From contig NZ_CP155551.1 of the NCBI RefSeq assembly GCF_039679125.1, positions 2,604,001 through 2,668,000 on the forward strand: a DNA stretch of 64,000 nt, given 5' to 3'. This document shows positions 10,024-18,924 of this stretch, in pieces (the stretch's first letter is position 1; each line of letters starts with the position of its first letter). Below the pieces are notes generated by a model. The model worked only from the letters and a program-made list of their open reading frames with translations. It was not told the origin of the DNA and did not search any database. Origin of the DNA: Blastococcus sp. HT6-4. Lineage in GTDB: Bacteria; Actinomycetota; Actinomycetes; Mycobacteriales; Geodermatophilaceae. A program made the translations under genes and the position numbers.

Positions 10024-10862
10024 TCAACGTCGCCAGGCTCCAGCAGCCGCCGCCCGGACCGCGTACTCCTCGAAGGAGCGAGGCGGACGACCGAGTACGG
10101 CCCTGACGTCATCGGTCGTGCCAGCGATGACGCCGCGGGCCATCATCACGAACATCTCCGAGACGTGCTGTGCCGCTTCGCGAGGCACCCCCCGCGCAAC
10201 CAGGACGTCGGTGTATTCCTGAGGCGAGATCTGGCGGTAGGTCATCGGCAGCCCGGACGCCAAGGCTAGGACCTCGACGGCTTCAGCGAACGTGAGCGCC
10301 CGCGGCCCGGTCAGTTCGTAGACGCGCCCTGCATGCAGTCCCGGTTCGGTCAGCACGGCGGTGGCCACGTCGGCGACGTCCTCCAGATCGATGAACGGCT
10401 CGGGTACGGAACCGGCTGGCAACGCCAACTCCCCCTCCATCAGGGGGGCGTACCAGAGCTCCTCGTCGAAGTTCTGGTCGAAGTTCGACGCTCGCAGCAC
10501 ACCGTCCATTCCAGGTCCGATGTCCGCACGGCCTGCTCGGCCGAGAGCATGTCCTGCCCGAAGGAGGTGTCCCCCCAGACGTCGGCGCCGTGCCCCGACT
10601 GCAACACCAAGCGCTGCACGCCAGCTGCGACGGCTCGATCGACCAGCTGGTGGACCGGGCCGGGCACAGCCGGAGGAACGATGTAGACCGCGTCGGCGCC
10701 GCGCAGCGCCGCATCCCACCCACCCGGGTCGGACCAGTCGAAGGGGGTGGCGCTGTTCCGCGACGCGGCACGGACAGTCAGACCTCGCAAGCGCAACCTC
10801 GGGGTGATCCGCCTGCCCGCCTTGCCGGTGGCTCCCAGCACCAAGACAGTGGCATCGCTCAT
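10024..10862 (-). pseudogene. NmrA-like NAD(P)-binding protein, frameshifted
   Basis: The first part starts MSDATVLVLGATGKAGRR, a Rossmann GxxGxxG motif, and runs in one frame to SDLEWTV. The rest continues in another frame as LRASNFDQNFDEELWYAPL and on to AVRAAAAGAWRR. In relatives the junction is WTVLRPSNF, so the break is a 2-base gain (or equivalent) in the GTGTG run at 10498-10503. Joined, the product is about 278 residues, normal for NmrA/HSCARG-type redox-sensing or isoflavone-reductase-like proteins. A GAGGGG ribosome site precedes the ATG. A sequencing error cannot be excluded. Confidence 0.75.
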
Positions 10863-11134
10863 CCCCTCAGTTAACAAGCAGACGGCGGACGCGACGAGAG
10901 GAAAGGCTGGATCCCCGTCGCTGATGGGCACGTGAACGCCGTCGGAACTCCTGAGCATGAGATCGACCTGAGGCGGGAGGAGTGGGCATCGCCTTCTTTC
11001 CGCTCGGAGCCGACCAAGGCCCACGGCCGGTATCCCGAAGCGCGGACCGCCCACACGACCCCACCCGCCTGCTGGCCCGCCGAAACACCCTGCTCCATGC
11101 TCCCTCCCCCGAGCCACGCCTTAGCGTCAGCGAT
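10863..11134. other. Divergent intergenic region without a supported gene
   Basis: These 272 bases separate the NmrA-like pseudogene from the quinone oxidoreductase. Short open frames cross them on both strands, but none has recognisable protein character or a good ribosome site. I see no clear promoter or repeat. Confidence 0.4.
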
Positions 11135-12106
11135 ATGCGAGCCGTGCAGATCACCCGCTTCGGCGGGCCCGAGGTCCTCGACGTCGTCGACATCCCCGAG
11201 CCGGAGGCCGGCCCCGGCCAGCAGCTCTACGACGTCTCCGCCGCCGGCGTGAACTTCGCCGACACCCACCAGATCGAGAACTCCTACCTGGCCGAGCAGA
11301 AGCTGCCGCTCGTCCCGGGCGCGGAGTTCGTCGGCACCCCGGTCGGCGGCGGGCAGCGCGTCGTCGGCCTGCTCGACGGTGGCGGCTACGCCGAGAAGGT
11401 CGTCGCCCACGACGCGCTCACCTGGCCGGTGCCCGACGGCGTCAGCGACGAGCAGGCGCTGGCCGTCGTCCTGCAGGGCTCCACCGCCTGGCACCTGCTG
11501 CGCACCAGCGCGCACCTGGCCGAGGGCGAGTCGGTCGTCGTCATCGCCGGCGCCGGCGGCGTCGGGTCCCTGGCCGTCCAGCTGGCCCGCCGCTGGGGCG
11601 CCGGACGGGTCATCGCCACCGCCTCCAGCCCGGAGAAGCGGACGCTCGCCGAGGAGCTCGGCGCGCACGCCACCGTCGACCCGGCGCTGGCCGACGACGA
11701 CCCTAAGGCCTTCACCGGAGCCCTGCGCGAGGCCAACGGGGGCAAGCCGGTGGACATCGTGCTCGAGATGACCGGCGGCAACGTCTTCAGCGGGTCGCTG
11801 TCGGCGATCGCGCCGTTCGGCCGGCTGGTCACCTACGGCATGGCGGCGCGGGAGGAGACCCCGTCGGTCCCCCCGGGCATGCTCATGCAGAAGAGCCGGG
11901 CGGTCATCGGTTTCTGGCTGGCGCACTGCATGGCGCGGCCGCAGATGATGACCGACGCGATGACCGACCTGCTGCAGCAGGTCGCCGACGGGCAGCTGCA
12001 CCCGGTGATCGGCGGCCGCTACCCGCTGTCGGCCGTCCGCGACGCCCACCAGGACCTGCGGGCCCGCCGCACCACCGGCAAGCTCGTCCTCGACCCCGCC
12101 CGCTGA
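11135..12106 (+). CDS. NADPH:quinone oxidoreductase-like medium-chain dehydrogenase
   Basis: A 323-residue MDR-superfamily protein. The N-terminal GroES-like domain has AAGVNFADTH, typical of quinone oxidoreductases that lack the catalytic zinc. The nucleotide-binding domain carries AGAGGVGSLAVQLAR (139-152) and later LVTYGMAAR, and the protein ends RTTGKLVLDPAR. It should reduce quinones or enones with NADPH. The ATG at 11135 was chosen because it opens the conserved MRAVQITRFGGPEVL; the frame stays open further upstream, but that part has no family character. Confidence 0.9.
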   Translation: MRAVQITRFGGPEVLDVVDIPEPEAGPGQQLYDVSAAGVNFADTHQIENSYLAEQKLPLVPGAEFVGTPVGGGQRVVGLLDGGGYAEKVVAHDALTWPVPDGVSDEQALAVVLQGSTAWHLLRTSAHLAEGESVVVIAGAGGVGSLAVQLARRWGAGRVIATASSPEKRTLAEELGAHATVDPALADDDPKAFTGALREANGGKPVDIVLEMTGGNVFSGSLSAIAPFGRLVTYGMAAREETPSVPPGMLMQKSRAVIGFWLAHCMARPQMMTDAMTDLLQQVADGQLHPVIGGRYPLSAVRDAHQDLRARRTTGKLVLDPAR

Positions 12107-12110
12107 GCGC

Positions 12111-12145
12111 GTCGGCCCGGCGCCGCCGCGCGGTGCCGGGCCGAC
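12111..12145. terminator. Bidirectional hairpin terminator
   Basis: GTCGGCCCGGC (12111-12121) pairs perfectly with GCCGGGCCGAC (12135-12145) around a 13-base loop. It lies between two convergent genes, so it can terminate both. Confidence 0.75.
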
Positions 12146-12149
12146 GTCG

Positions 12150-13106
12150 CTACACCAGGCGGTTGGTCCAGAACAGGCTGAGGAGGGCGCCGAGCAGCAC
12201 CGCGGCGACGCCGGCCCGCACGAACCAGGGGCTGATGTCCTTCGGCTCGGTGGTGTAGCCGATCTGGCTGCCCAGGTCGGCGTACACCTTCTCCAGCTCG
12301 GCGGCGCTCGCGGCCTCGCTGTAGCTGCCGCCGGTCTCGTCGGCGATCTCCTCCAGCGCCGCGCGGTCGACCGGCACCGGGACCTGCTCGCCGTCGATGT
12401 CCAGCACCCCGTAGTCGGTGCCGAAGGCGATCGTGGACACCGGCACGCCGGCGGCGCGAGCGGCGTCGATGGCCTGGGTCTCGTCGCGGCCGACGGTGTT
12501 GGTGCCGTCGGAGAGCAGCACGATCCGGGCCGGCGGCGGCTCCTGGCCGCGGCTCTCCAGCGCAGCCTGGAAGTTCTCGATCGCGCTCAGCGAGGTGAAC
12601 ACCGCCTCGCCGATCGCGGTCGCCTCCGCGAGGTCGAGGTTCTCGATCGCGATCGCGACCTGCGCGCGGTCCGTGGTCGGCGGGACCACGGTGGTGGCGG
12701 TGCCGGCGAAGGTGACCAGGCCGAGGTTGATCCGCTCCGGCAGGACGTCGACGAACTCGGTCGCCGCCCGCTGCATCGCCTGGAACCGGGTCGGCTCGAC
12801 GTCGCGGGCCTCCATCGACAGCGACACGTCGACCGCCATCACCACGGTCGCCCGCTCCCGCGGGACGCGCACCTCGGTGCTCGGGACGGCCAGCGACACG
12901 ACCAGGGTGGCCAGGCCCAGGGCGACAAGGCCGAAGGCCAGGTGCCGCTTCCAGCCGGGCCGCCGGGGCACGAGCGAGCCGAGCAGCGACACGTTGGTGA
13001 ACCGGGCGGCGTACGCCTTGCGGCGCAGTTGCAGCACCACGTAGACCGCGACGAGCGCGGCGACCACGAGCAGGCCCAGCAGCCACCACGGGGACTGGAA
13101 CGTCAT
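12150..13106 (-). CDS. VWA-domain membrane protein (BatA-like)
   Basis: A 318-residue protein with a membrane helix at about 7-26 and another at 55-74. A von Willebrand A domain follows, with an intact MIDAS motif DVSLS (Asp93, Ser95, Ser97), then LLSDGTNTVG and FGTDYG, and the protein ends in a membrane helix (about 295-314). It is the last gene of a moxR-DUF58-VWA operon; its ATG overlaps the DUF58 stop. In related systems the MoxR ATPase uses such VWA partners as chaperone adaptors for metal- or envelope-linked maturation. The client here is not evident. Confidence 0.9.
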   Translation of the reverse strand: MTFQSPWWLLGLLVVAALVAVYVVLQLRRKAYAARFTNVSLLGSLVPRRPGWKRHLAFGLVALGLATLVVSLAVPSTEVRVPRERATVVMAVDVSLSMEARDVEPTRFQAMQRAATEFVDVLPERINLGLVTFAGTATTVVPPTTDRAQVAIAIENLDLAEATAIGEAVFTSLSAIENFQAALESRGQEPPPARIVLLSDGTNTVGRDETQAIDAARAAGVPVSTIAFGTDYGVLDIDGEQVPVPVDRAALEEIADETGGSYSEAASAAELEKVYADLGSQIGYTTEPKDISPWFVRAGVAAVLLGALLSLFWTNRLV

Positions 13107-14131
13107 CGGGAGGCTCCTCCGTTGCCGGCACGCCGGCGTTCGGCGACGAAGCGGACGACGTCCATGAGCCAGTCACGGTCGGTCCGCAGTTGCAGGTGAC
13201 CCGCGCCCGCCCGGCGCAGGGCGGCGGCGACCCCGGCCCGCTGGGCCGCGGCTCCTTCGGCGTAGCGGGCGCGGAACTCGGCGTTGCCGGTCGGCACCTC
13301 GAGGGTCTGTCCGGTCTCGGGGTCCACCACGGTCAGCAGCCCGACGTCGGGCAGCTCGAGCTCGCGGGGATCGACCACCTCGACGGCCAGCAGGTCGTGC
13401 CGCGTGCCCAGCCCGCGCAGCGGGCGCTCCCACTCGCTGTCCCCCAGGAAGTCGGAGATCACGACGACCAAACCCCGCCGGCGCAACGGCCGGCGCAGCG
13501 TCTCCAGCGCCGCGGCGAGGTCGCCCCGGCGGCCGCTGGCCGCCCGTGGCGTCGCCACGACCGATCGCAGCAGCCGCTCGGCGGCCAGCCGCCCGGGCAG
13601 CGCCGGGTAGCGGTCGACCCGCTCGCCGGTGGTCACGACGGCGCCGAGCCGGTTGCCGCCGTGCACGGTCAGGTGGCCCACCGCGGCCAGGCCGGCGATC
13701 GCGAGGTCGCGCTTCTGGCAGTTGGCCGTGCCGAAGTCGAGGCTCGCGGAGAGGTCGACGACGGCCCAGGTCTCCAGCTCGCGGTCGGCGATGGTCTCCC
13801 GCACGTGCGGCACCTGGGTGCGGGCGGTCACCGGCCAGTCCATCCGGCGCACGTCGTCGCCGGGGTGGTAGGTGCGGGAGTCCCCGGCCTCGCTGCCCGA
13901 GCCGGGCACCAGGCCCAGGTGGTCGCCCTGCAGCAGCCCGTCGAGACGGCGGCGGACGGTCAGCTCCAGCCGGCGCAGCAGGACGTCGGTGGGGCCGTCG
14001 GTGAACCGCGGCGGCGCACCGTCGGTCCCCCCGGTCCCCGTGCCCGATCCGGGGGTCGCCGGGTGCAGGAGCAGGCCGGGGTGCTCCGGTGCGTCCGGCA
14101 GCGACTGCTCGCGCCGACGACGGCGGATCAC
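13103..14131 (-). CDS. DUF58-domain protein
   Basis: A 342-residue protein. The diagnostic DUF58 motif is YHPGDDVRRMDWPVTART at about residue 95-112. A VWA-like fold follows, with VVDLSASLDFG in the MIDAS position and VVISDFLGD later. The first 45 residues are rich in Gly, Pro and Thr and probably flexible. The GTG start overlaps the moxR stop (GTGA) and the stop overlaps the VWA gene start, so the three are co-translated. DUF58 proteins are standard partners of MoxR ATPases. Confidence 0.9.
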   Translation of the reverse strand: MIRRRRREQSLPDAPEHPGLLLHPATPGSGTGTGGTDGAPPRFTDGPTDVLLRRLELTVRRRLDGLLQGDHLGLVPGSGSEAGDSRTYHPGDDVRRMDWPVTARTQVPHVRETIADRELETWAVVDLSASLDFGTANCQKRDLAIAGLAAVGHLTVHGGNRLGAVVTTGERVDRYPALPGRLAAERLLRSVVATPRAASGRRGDLAAALETLRRPLRRRGLVVVISDFLGDSEWERPLRGLGTRHDLLAVEVVDPRELELPDVGLLTVVDPETGQTLEVPTGNAEFRARYAEGAAAQRAGVAAALRRAGAGHLQLRTDRDWLMDVVRFVAERRRAGNGGASR

Positions 14132-15396
14132 GTCTGCTGCGACCCGGGCGCGGTGCCGTTGGAGTGGCCCTGTCCCCCGGCCGCCGAGGCGCCGTTCCCG
14201 CCGGGGCCCTGCGGGGCGTGACCGTAGGGGCCGGGGCCACCCGGTCCCTGCGGGCCGCCCTGACCCCACTGCCCGCCGTTGGGCACGCCCTGCGGCGGGC
14301 CGTAGAAGGGGCCGGAGGGCACCGAGGGCCCACCGGGGACGCCCGGCCCGCCACCGGCCGCCCCCTGGCGGGACGCGACCTGCGGCAGCGGCACCGTCTG
14401 CACGATCCGCTTGACGATGTGGTCGGCGGGCACCCCGTCGGCCAGCGCGTCGTAGGAGAGCACCAGGCGGTGGCGGAGCACGTCGCCGGTGACGTCGAGG
14501 ACGTCCTGGGGCAGCACGTAGTCCCGGCCGCGCACCAGCGCCAGCGCGCGGCTGGCGGCGATGAGCCCCAGCGAGGCGCGCGGGCTCGCGCCGTAGGACA
14601 CCCAGCCCGCGACGTCGTCCATGCCGTGCTCCCGCGGCGAGCGGGTGGCCACCACCAGCCGGACGACGTAGTCGACCAGCGCGTGGTGCACGAAGACGTG
14701 GGACGCGGTGCCCTGCAGCCGGCGCAGCTCGTCGGGCCCCAGCACCGTCTCGGCCACCGGGCGCTCGGTGCCCATCCGGTAGATGATCTCGCGCTCCTCC
14801 TCGGCGCTGGGGTAGTCGACGAGGACCTTCATGAGGAAGCGGTCGCGCTGGGCCTCCGGGAGCGGGTAGACGCCCTCGGACTCGATGGGGTTCTGCGTGG
14901 CCAGCACGAGGAACGGGTCGGGCAGCCGGTGGGTGACCCCGCCGATGGACACCTGGCGCTCGGCCATGACCTCCAGCAGCGCCGACTGCACCTTCGCCGG
15001 CGCGCGGTTGATCTCGTCGGTGAGCACGAAGTTGGCGAACACCGGGCCCAGCTCGGTGTCGAAGGCGTCCTGCCCGGACTTGTAGATGCGGGTGCCGAGG
15101 ATGTCGGCCGGCACCAGGTCGGGGGTGAACTGCAGGCGGGCGAACGTGCCGCCCACGACGGTGGCCAGCGTCTCCACCGCGAGGGTCTTCGCCACGCCGG
15201 GCACGCCCTCGAGGAGCACGTGGCCGCGGGCCAGCAGGGCGACGAGCATCCGCTCGACCAGCCGGTCCTGGCCGACGATGACGCGCTTGATCTCGAACAT
15301 GACCCGTTCCAGCCGGGCGGCGTCGACCGAGGGCGGCACCGGCGCCTGCGGGTGGGCGGGCACGCTCTCGATCGGAGTGCTGGCAGCGCTGGACAC
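14128..15396 (-). CDS. MoxR-family AAA+ ATPase with a long Gly/Pro-rich tail
   Basis: A 422-residue ATPase. Walker A is GVPGVAKT (64-71), Walker B lies in FVLTDEINRAP, sensor 1 is LATQNP, and an arginine-finger region follows at EAQRDRFLM. The conserved core ends near residue 342. The last 80 residues are almost only Gly, Pro, Gln, Ser and Asn, an extension most MoxR proteins lack. The GTG start was chosen for its GGGAG ribosome site and for a normal N-terminus before RVMFEIKRVIVGQ. It leads the moxR-DUF58-VWA operon. Confidence 0.9.
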   Translation of the reverse strand: MSSAASTPIESVPAHPQAPVPPSVDAARLERVMFEIKRVIVGQDRLVERMLVALLARGHVLLEGVPGVAKTLAVETLATVVGGTFARLQFTPDLVPADILGTRIYKSGQDAFDTELGPVFANFVLTDEINRAPAKVQSALLEVMAERQVSIGGVTHRLPDPFLVLATQNPIESEGVYPLPEAQRDRFLMKVLVDYPSAEEEREIIYRMGTERPVAETVLGPDELRRLQGTASHVFVHHALVDYVVRLVVATRSPREHGMDDVAGWVSYGASPRASLGLIAASRALALVRGRDYVLPQDVLDVTGDVLRHRLVLSYDALADGVPADHIVKRIVQTVPLPQVASRQGAAGGGPGVPGGPSVPSGPFYGPPQGVPNGGQWGQGGPQGPGGPGPYGHAPQGPGGNGASAAGGQGHSNGTAPGSQQT

Positions 15397-15482
15397 GTGG
15401 CTCCCTGGTCGTGCCGGGCCGCGACCGCCCCGGCACGGGCAGGCCGTCGACGGGGCGGTGTCGTCCCGGCCCCCCGCCCAGT

Positions 15483-15523
15483 GTCCTACACGATCGCGGT
15501 GCGGGTCCTGCACGACCGCGGTG
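15483..15523 (-). promoter_or_regulatory. Imperfect 19-bp direct repeat over a possible moxR promoter
   Basis: Two 19-base copies start at 15483 and 15505 (22-base period) and differ at only two positions. On the minus strand the copy nearer the gene contains TAGGAC (15488-15483), a plausible -10 box about 87 bases before the moxR start. Two in-phase copies, two helical turns apart, look like tandem regulator sites. No -35 match is convincing. Confidence 0.4.
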
Positions 15524-15628
15524 TGGCCACCCGCCCTCGACGGGGAGTCCGCGGACGAGCCGCGCAGGGCGGGTCCAGGGGCGTGCGAACCCCTGCCCGG
15601 CCACCGCTCCGACTGCTAGCCTGGCCCT

Positions 15629-15662
15629 GCGTCGGGCAGCTCCCCCCGTGGCTGCCCGACGC
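15629..15662 (-). terminator. Hairpin terminator after the NlpC/P60 gene
   Basis: GCGTCGGGCAGC (15629-15640) pairs perfectly with GCTGCCCGACGC (15651-15662) around a 10-base loop. It begins 9 bases beyond the stop of the leftward hydrolase gene. Confidence 0.75.
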
Positions 15663-15670
15663 CTGTTCGT

Positions 15671-17008
15671 TCAGGCGCTGGGGCGCACCGCGCCGACGTA
15701 GCCGCGCCACCACATGGCCGAGACCTTCACGACGTCTCCGCTCTGCGGCGCCTGCAGCACGCGTCCGCCACCGAGGTACAGCGCGACGTGGGTGATCGAG
15801 TTCGGGTCGGCCGGGTTCGTCCCCCAGAACACCAGGTCGCCGCGGCGGAGATCGTCGCCGGCGACCTTCGGCAGCGACGCGTACTGCGCCCGGCTGTTGC
15901 GCGGGATCGAGATGCCGGCGCGGGCGTAGGCGTACTGCGTCAGCCCGCTGCAGTCGAAGCCGATGATGCCCTCGTCGGGGTCCTGACCGGGGCCGGGCCC
16001 GCGGCGCCCACCACCGCCCCAGGCGTAGGGCGTGCCGAGATAGGCCATGCCGGCGTCGATCGCCTGCTCGGCGGCCGACGCGTCGCCGGTCCCGGTCGCC
16101 GGGGGCGGGGTGGCCGGCCGGTCCTGCACCGGCGGCGGGCTCGGGACCGGAGCCGGCGCGCGGACTGGAGCCGGGGCGGGCTCGCGGACCGGAGCCGGCG
16201 CGGGCTCGCGGACCGGAGCCGGCGCGACGGCCGCGGCGCGCTCGGCGGCGGCGCGCGCCCCGACCAGCGCCTCGAGCTCCTCGCGGGCCCGCCCGAGCTC
16301 CTGCTGCAGCTGCTCCTGCTCGGCGGCCACCGTGGCCGCCTCCGCCCGCGCGGTGATCTCCGCCGAACGGGCGATCTCCAGCGTGGTCGCGGCCTCGGCC
16401 TGCAGCGTGTCGGCCTCCACCAGGGCGGTGCGGGCGACGACGTCGGCGCGGTCGGCGACCACCTTGAGCTCCCTGACCCTGACCAGCACGTCGGTCCGGT
16501 GGCTGCCCGCCGCCTCCAGCAGCGCGGCGCGCTCGATGAGCTGCCCGGGGTCGCCGGCCGTCACCAACGCGGCCGCGCCCGCGTAGGTGCTGCCGTCCAT
16601 GTAGCTGCTGCGGGCGAAGCCGGCCACGTCGGCGCGGGCCCCGCCCAGCTCGGTGGCGGCCTGCGCCGCCGCGGCCGTGGCGGTGGCCGCGCGCTCCTGC
16701 GCGGCCTCGAGGGCCTCCTGCGTCGCCTGGTACCGGTCGAGCGCGAGGGCAGAGGTGGCGCGCGCGGCGTCCACCGACTCCTGGGCCGCGGTGAGCCGCC
16801 CGCTCAGGTCGCCGATCCGCCCCTCGATGGCGCGGGCCTGCTGCTCGGCGGCGGCGACCTGGCCGTCACCGGGACGCCGGGGCGCCGCGTCCGCCACGCC
16901 CGGGGTCAGCCCGAGGACGACCAGGCCGGCGAGCGCCGTCCCGACCACCCGCAGCGCCGTGCGGACCTGCGCGCGTCGCGCCGTGGCGCCCCGGATACCG
17001 CTGTCCAC
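15671..17008 (-). CDS. Secreted NlpC/P60 peptidoglycan endopeptidase
   Basis: About 445 residues. A signal peptide (TALRVVGTALAGLVVLGLTP, then ADAAPRR) is followed by a long Ala/Glu-rich coiled-coil region, a Pro-rich linker with repeated APVREPAP units, and a C-terminal NlpC/P60 domain. Likely catalytic residues are Cys353 in GFDCSGLTQYA and His407 in ITHVALYLG. It resembles RipA-type hydrolases that cut the peptide cross-bridge during cell separation. The GTG at 17008 has an AGAGG site 9 bases upstream; an ATG 24 bases earlier (17032) is the alternative. It may share a cell-envelope role with the adjacent MoxR operon. Confidence 0.9.
   Translation of the reverse strand: MDSGIRGATARRAQVRTALRVVGTALAGLVVLGLTPGVADAAPRRPGDGQVAAAEQQARAIEGRIGDLSGRLTAAQESVDAARATSALALDRYQATQEALEAAQERAATATAAAAQAATELGGARADVAGFARSSYMDGSTYAGAAALVTAGDPGQLIERAALLEAAGSHRTDVLVRVRELKVVADRADVVARTALVEADTLQAEAATTLEIARSAEITARAEAATVAAEQEQLQQELGRAREELEALVGARAAAERAAAVAPAPVREPAPAPVREPAPAPVRAPAPVPSPPPVQDRPATPPPATGTGDASAAEQAIDAGMAYLGTPYAWGGGGRRGPGPGQDPDEGIIGFDCSGLTQYAYARAGISIPRNSRAQYASLPKVAGDDLRRGDLVFWGTNPADPNSITHVALYLGGGRVLQAPQSGDVVKVSAMWWRGYVGAVRPSA
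16145..16228 (-). repeat. 24-bp tandem repeat inside the hydrolase gene
   Basis: A 24-base unit occurs about 2.7 times (copies from 16163, 16187 and 16211, with a partial copy before them). It encodes the 8-residue APVREPAP module of the Pro-rich linker. Copy number may vary between strains. Confidence 0.7.
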
Positions 17009-17104
17009 GTTGTCCGACCTCTTCCAGCACATAGACGACCGGCGCCGGAGGGCGCCACCGTGCTGGTGTTCGGTGCGGACGAGGACGTCGTTGAGCGCGT
17101 CTCA

Positions 17105-17118
17105 CCCCGAAGGGTGGG
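17105..17118 (-). promoter_or_regulatory. UUCG-loop hairpin in the leader of the NlpC/P60 gene
   Basis: On the minus strand CACCC-TTCG-GGGTG forms a short stem with a stable cUUCGg tetraloop about 100 bases before the start codon. It could be a leader hairpin or attenuator. I looked for the c-di-AMP (ydaO) riboswitch often found before such genes and did not see its conserved core. Confidence 0.3.
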
Positions 17119-17185
17119 ACGACACGAGCGGGTGAGAAATCCTCCTGCGGGCAGGGTCCGTCGGCCGCGGCCCGGCCCGCGCTCC

Positions 17186-18721
17186 CTAGTTGACCTGGCG
17201 GTCAGAGCCGGCCCAGAAGTCCTCGCGCAGCTTGAACTTCTGGATCTTCCCGGTCGCGGTACGGGCGAGCTGGTCGCGGAACTCCACCTTCTTGGGCGCC
17301 TTGTAGCCGGCGAGCCGGGCCTTGCAGTGGGCGATGATGTCGCCCTCCGTGGCTTGCTCCCCCTCGGCCAGGACGACGACCGCCGTGACCATCTCCCCCC
17401 ACTTCTCGTCGGGGATGCCGATGACCGCGACCTCGGCGACGGCCGGGTGGCTGAAGACGACGTCCTCGACCTCGATGGACGACACGTTCTCGCCGCCGGT
17501 GATGATCACGTCCTTCTTGCGGTCGGAGATCGTCAGGTAGCCGTTCTCGTCGATGCTGCCGCCGTCGCCCGTGTGGAACCAGCCGCCCTCGAGCGCCTCC
17601 GCGGAGGCGTCGGGGTTGTCCCAGTAGCCGGCGAGCACGGTGTTGCTGCGCGCCAGCACCTCGCCGTTGTCGCTCACCGCCATCCGCGTGCCGATAGACG
17701 GCACGCCGGCGCGGGACAGCCGCTTCGCGCGCTCCTCGGCGTCCAGGTCGTCGTACTCGGCGCGCGGCCGGTTGATCGTGAGCAGCGGCGCGGTCTCGGT
17801 GAGGCCGTAGATCTGGTTGAACTCCCACCCGAGCTCGGCCTCGACCCGGGCGATCGTCCGCGACGGCGGCGGCGCACCGGCGACGATGATCCGCACCCGG
17901 TCGCGTCCCGGGATCTCGCCGTCCCAGTCGGCGGCGGCGTCCAGGACGGCGTTCCAGACGGCGGGCGCCCCGGCCATGATCGTCACGCCGTGCCGGTCGA
18001 CCCGGCGCAGGATCTCCGCGCCGTCGATCTTGCGGATCACCACCTGGCGGGCGCCGACCCCGGCCATGGCGTAGGGCAGGCCCCAGCCGTTGCAGTGGAA
18101 CATCGGCAGGGTGTGCATGTAGACGTCGCGGTCGCTGACCTGCATGTGCATGCCGAACGTGACCGCGTTGACCCAGATGTTGCGGTGGGTCATCTGCACG
18201 CCCTTGGGGCGGGCCGTCGTGCCGCTGGTGTAGTTGATCGTCGCCGTCGCGTCCTCGTCCGGCTCCGACCACGGCCGCGGCTCGGTGTCGTACCGCAGCA
18301 GCTGCTCGTACTCCTCGCCCGTGCCGAACCGGTGCTCGGCCCGCACGCCCTTGAGCGCGGCCTCCAGCTCCGGGTCGACCAGCAGCACCCGGGCCCCGGA
18401 GTGACCGACGATGTACTCGACCTCCTCGGGCTGCAGCCGGAAGTTGATCGGCACGGCGACGCGCCCCGACGACGGCACCGCGAGCAGCAGCTCGAGCAGC
18501 CGGGCGGCGTTGTGGCTGACGATCGCCACCCGCTCGCCCTCGCCGATGCCCAGTTCGTCGAGCCCGGCCTGCAGGGCGCGGCCGCGGCGGGCCACCTCGC
18601 GGTAGGTGACCTCGCCCAGCGACGGCGCCGGCTGGGCCGGCTCGTCGACGATGCCGACGCGGTCGCCGTAGACCAGCTCGGCGCGGTCGAGGAAGTCACG
18701 ACTGGTGAGGGGCACGCGCAT
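17186..18721 (-). CDS. AMP-forming acyl-CoA synthetase / fatty acid CoA ligase
   Basis: A 511-residue ANL-superfamily ligase. It has the AMP-binding P-loop INYTSGTTARPKGVQMTH, then GLTETAP, WFHTGDGG and SDRKKDVIITGGENVSS, and the C-terminal lid motif TATGKIQKFKLRE with the catalytic Lys. It activates a carboxylic acid with ATP and transfers it to CoA. The size and the YGLTE core suit a medium- or long-chain acid; the substrate cannot be fixed. The lid Lys is the residue often acetylated in this family, and a sirtuin gene lies next upstream. Confidence 0.92.
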   Translation of the reverse strand: MRVPLTSRDFLDRAELVYGDRVGIVDEPAQPAPSLGEVTYREVARRGRALQAGLDELGIGEGERVAIVSHNAARLLELLLAVPSSGRVAVPINFRLQPEEVEYIVGHSGARVLLVDPELEAALKGVRAEHRFGTGEEYEQLLRYDTEPRPWSEPDEDATATINYTSGTTARPKGVQMTHRNIWVNAVTFGMHMQVSDRDVYMHTLPMFHCNGWGLPYAMAGVGARQVVIRKIDGAEILRRVDRHGVTIMAGAPAVWNAVLDAAADWDGEIPGRDRVRIIVAGAPPPSRTIARVEAELGWEFNQIYGLTETAPLLTINRPRAEYDDLDAEERAKRLSRAGVPSIGTRMAVSDNGEVLARSNTVLAGYWDNPDASAEALEGGWFHTGDGGSIDENGYLTISDRKKDVIITGGENVSSIEVEDVVFSHPAVAEVAVIGIPDEKWGEMVTAVVVLAEGEQATEGDIIAHCKARLAGYKAPKKVEFRDQLARTATGKIQKFKLREDFWAGSDRQVN

Positions 18722-18924
18722 GCCGGCTCCCGAGGTGCAGGGCCGGAACGGGCCGGCCGGTCCAGTGGTCCACGTCACGCTATCGGTCCGTAGGGTCCGC
18801 CGACGAGCCGGCCGGGGACGGATCAGGCCGGGTCGCGGGAACAGCCCGAGGGGCCTGCAGCGGCGGCTCGACCCGGCAGGCGTGTTGCGCCACGGCCACG
18901 TGATCGCCCGACCCGGCCCGCCGG

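Noticed and set aside
10867-11252. Short open frames between the NmrA-like and quinone oxidoreductase genes
   Set aside because: No ribosome site, no conserved protein character, and they overlap real genes in other frames.
17009-17185. c-di-AMP (ydaO) riboswitch before the NlpC/P60 gene
   Set aside because: Such genes often carry one, but the conserved core was not found; only a short UUCG hairpin is present.
15788-18793. 1001-codon open frame crossing the NlpC/P60 and ligase genes
   Set aside because: It spans two real genes and their spacer on the other strand and has no protein character.
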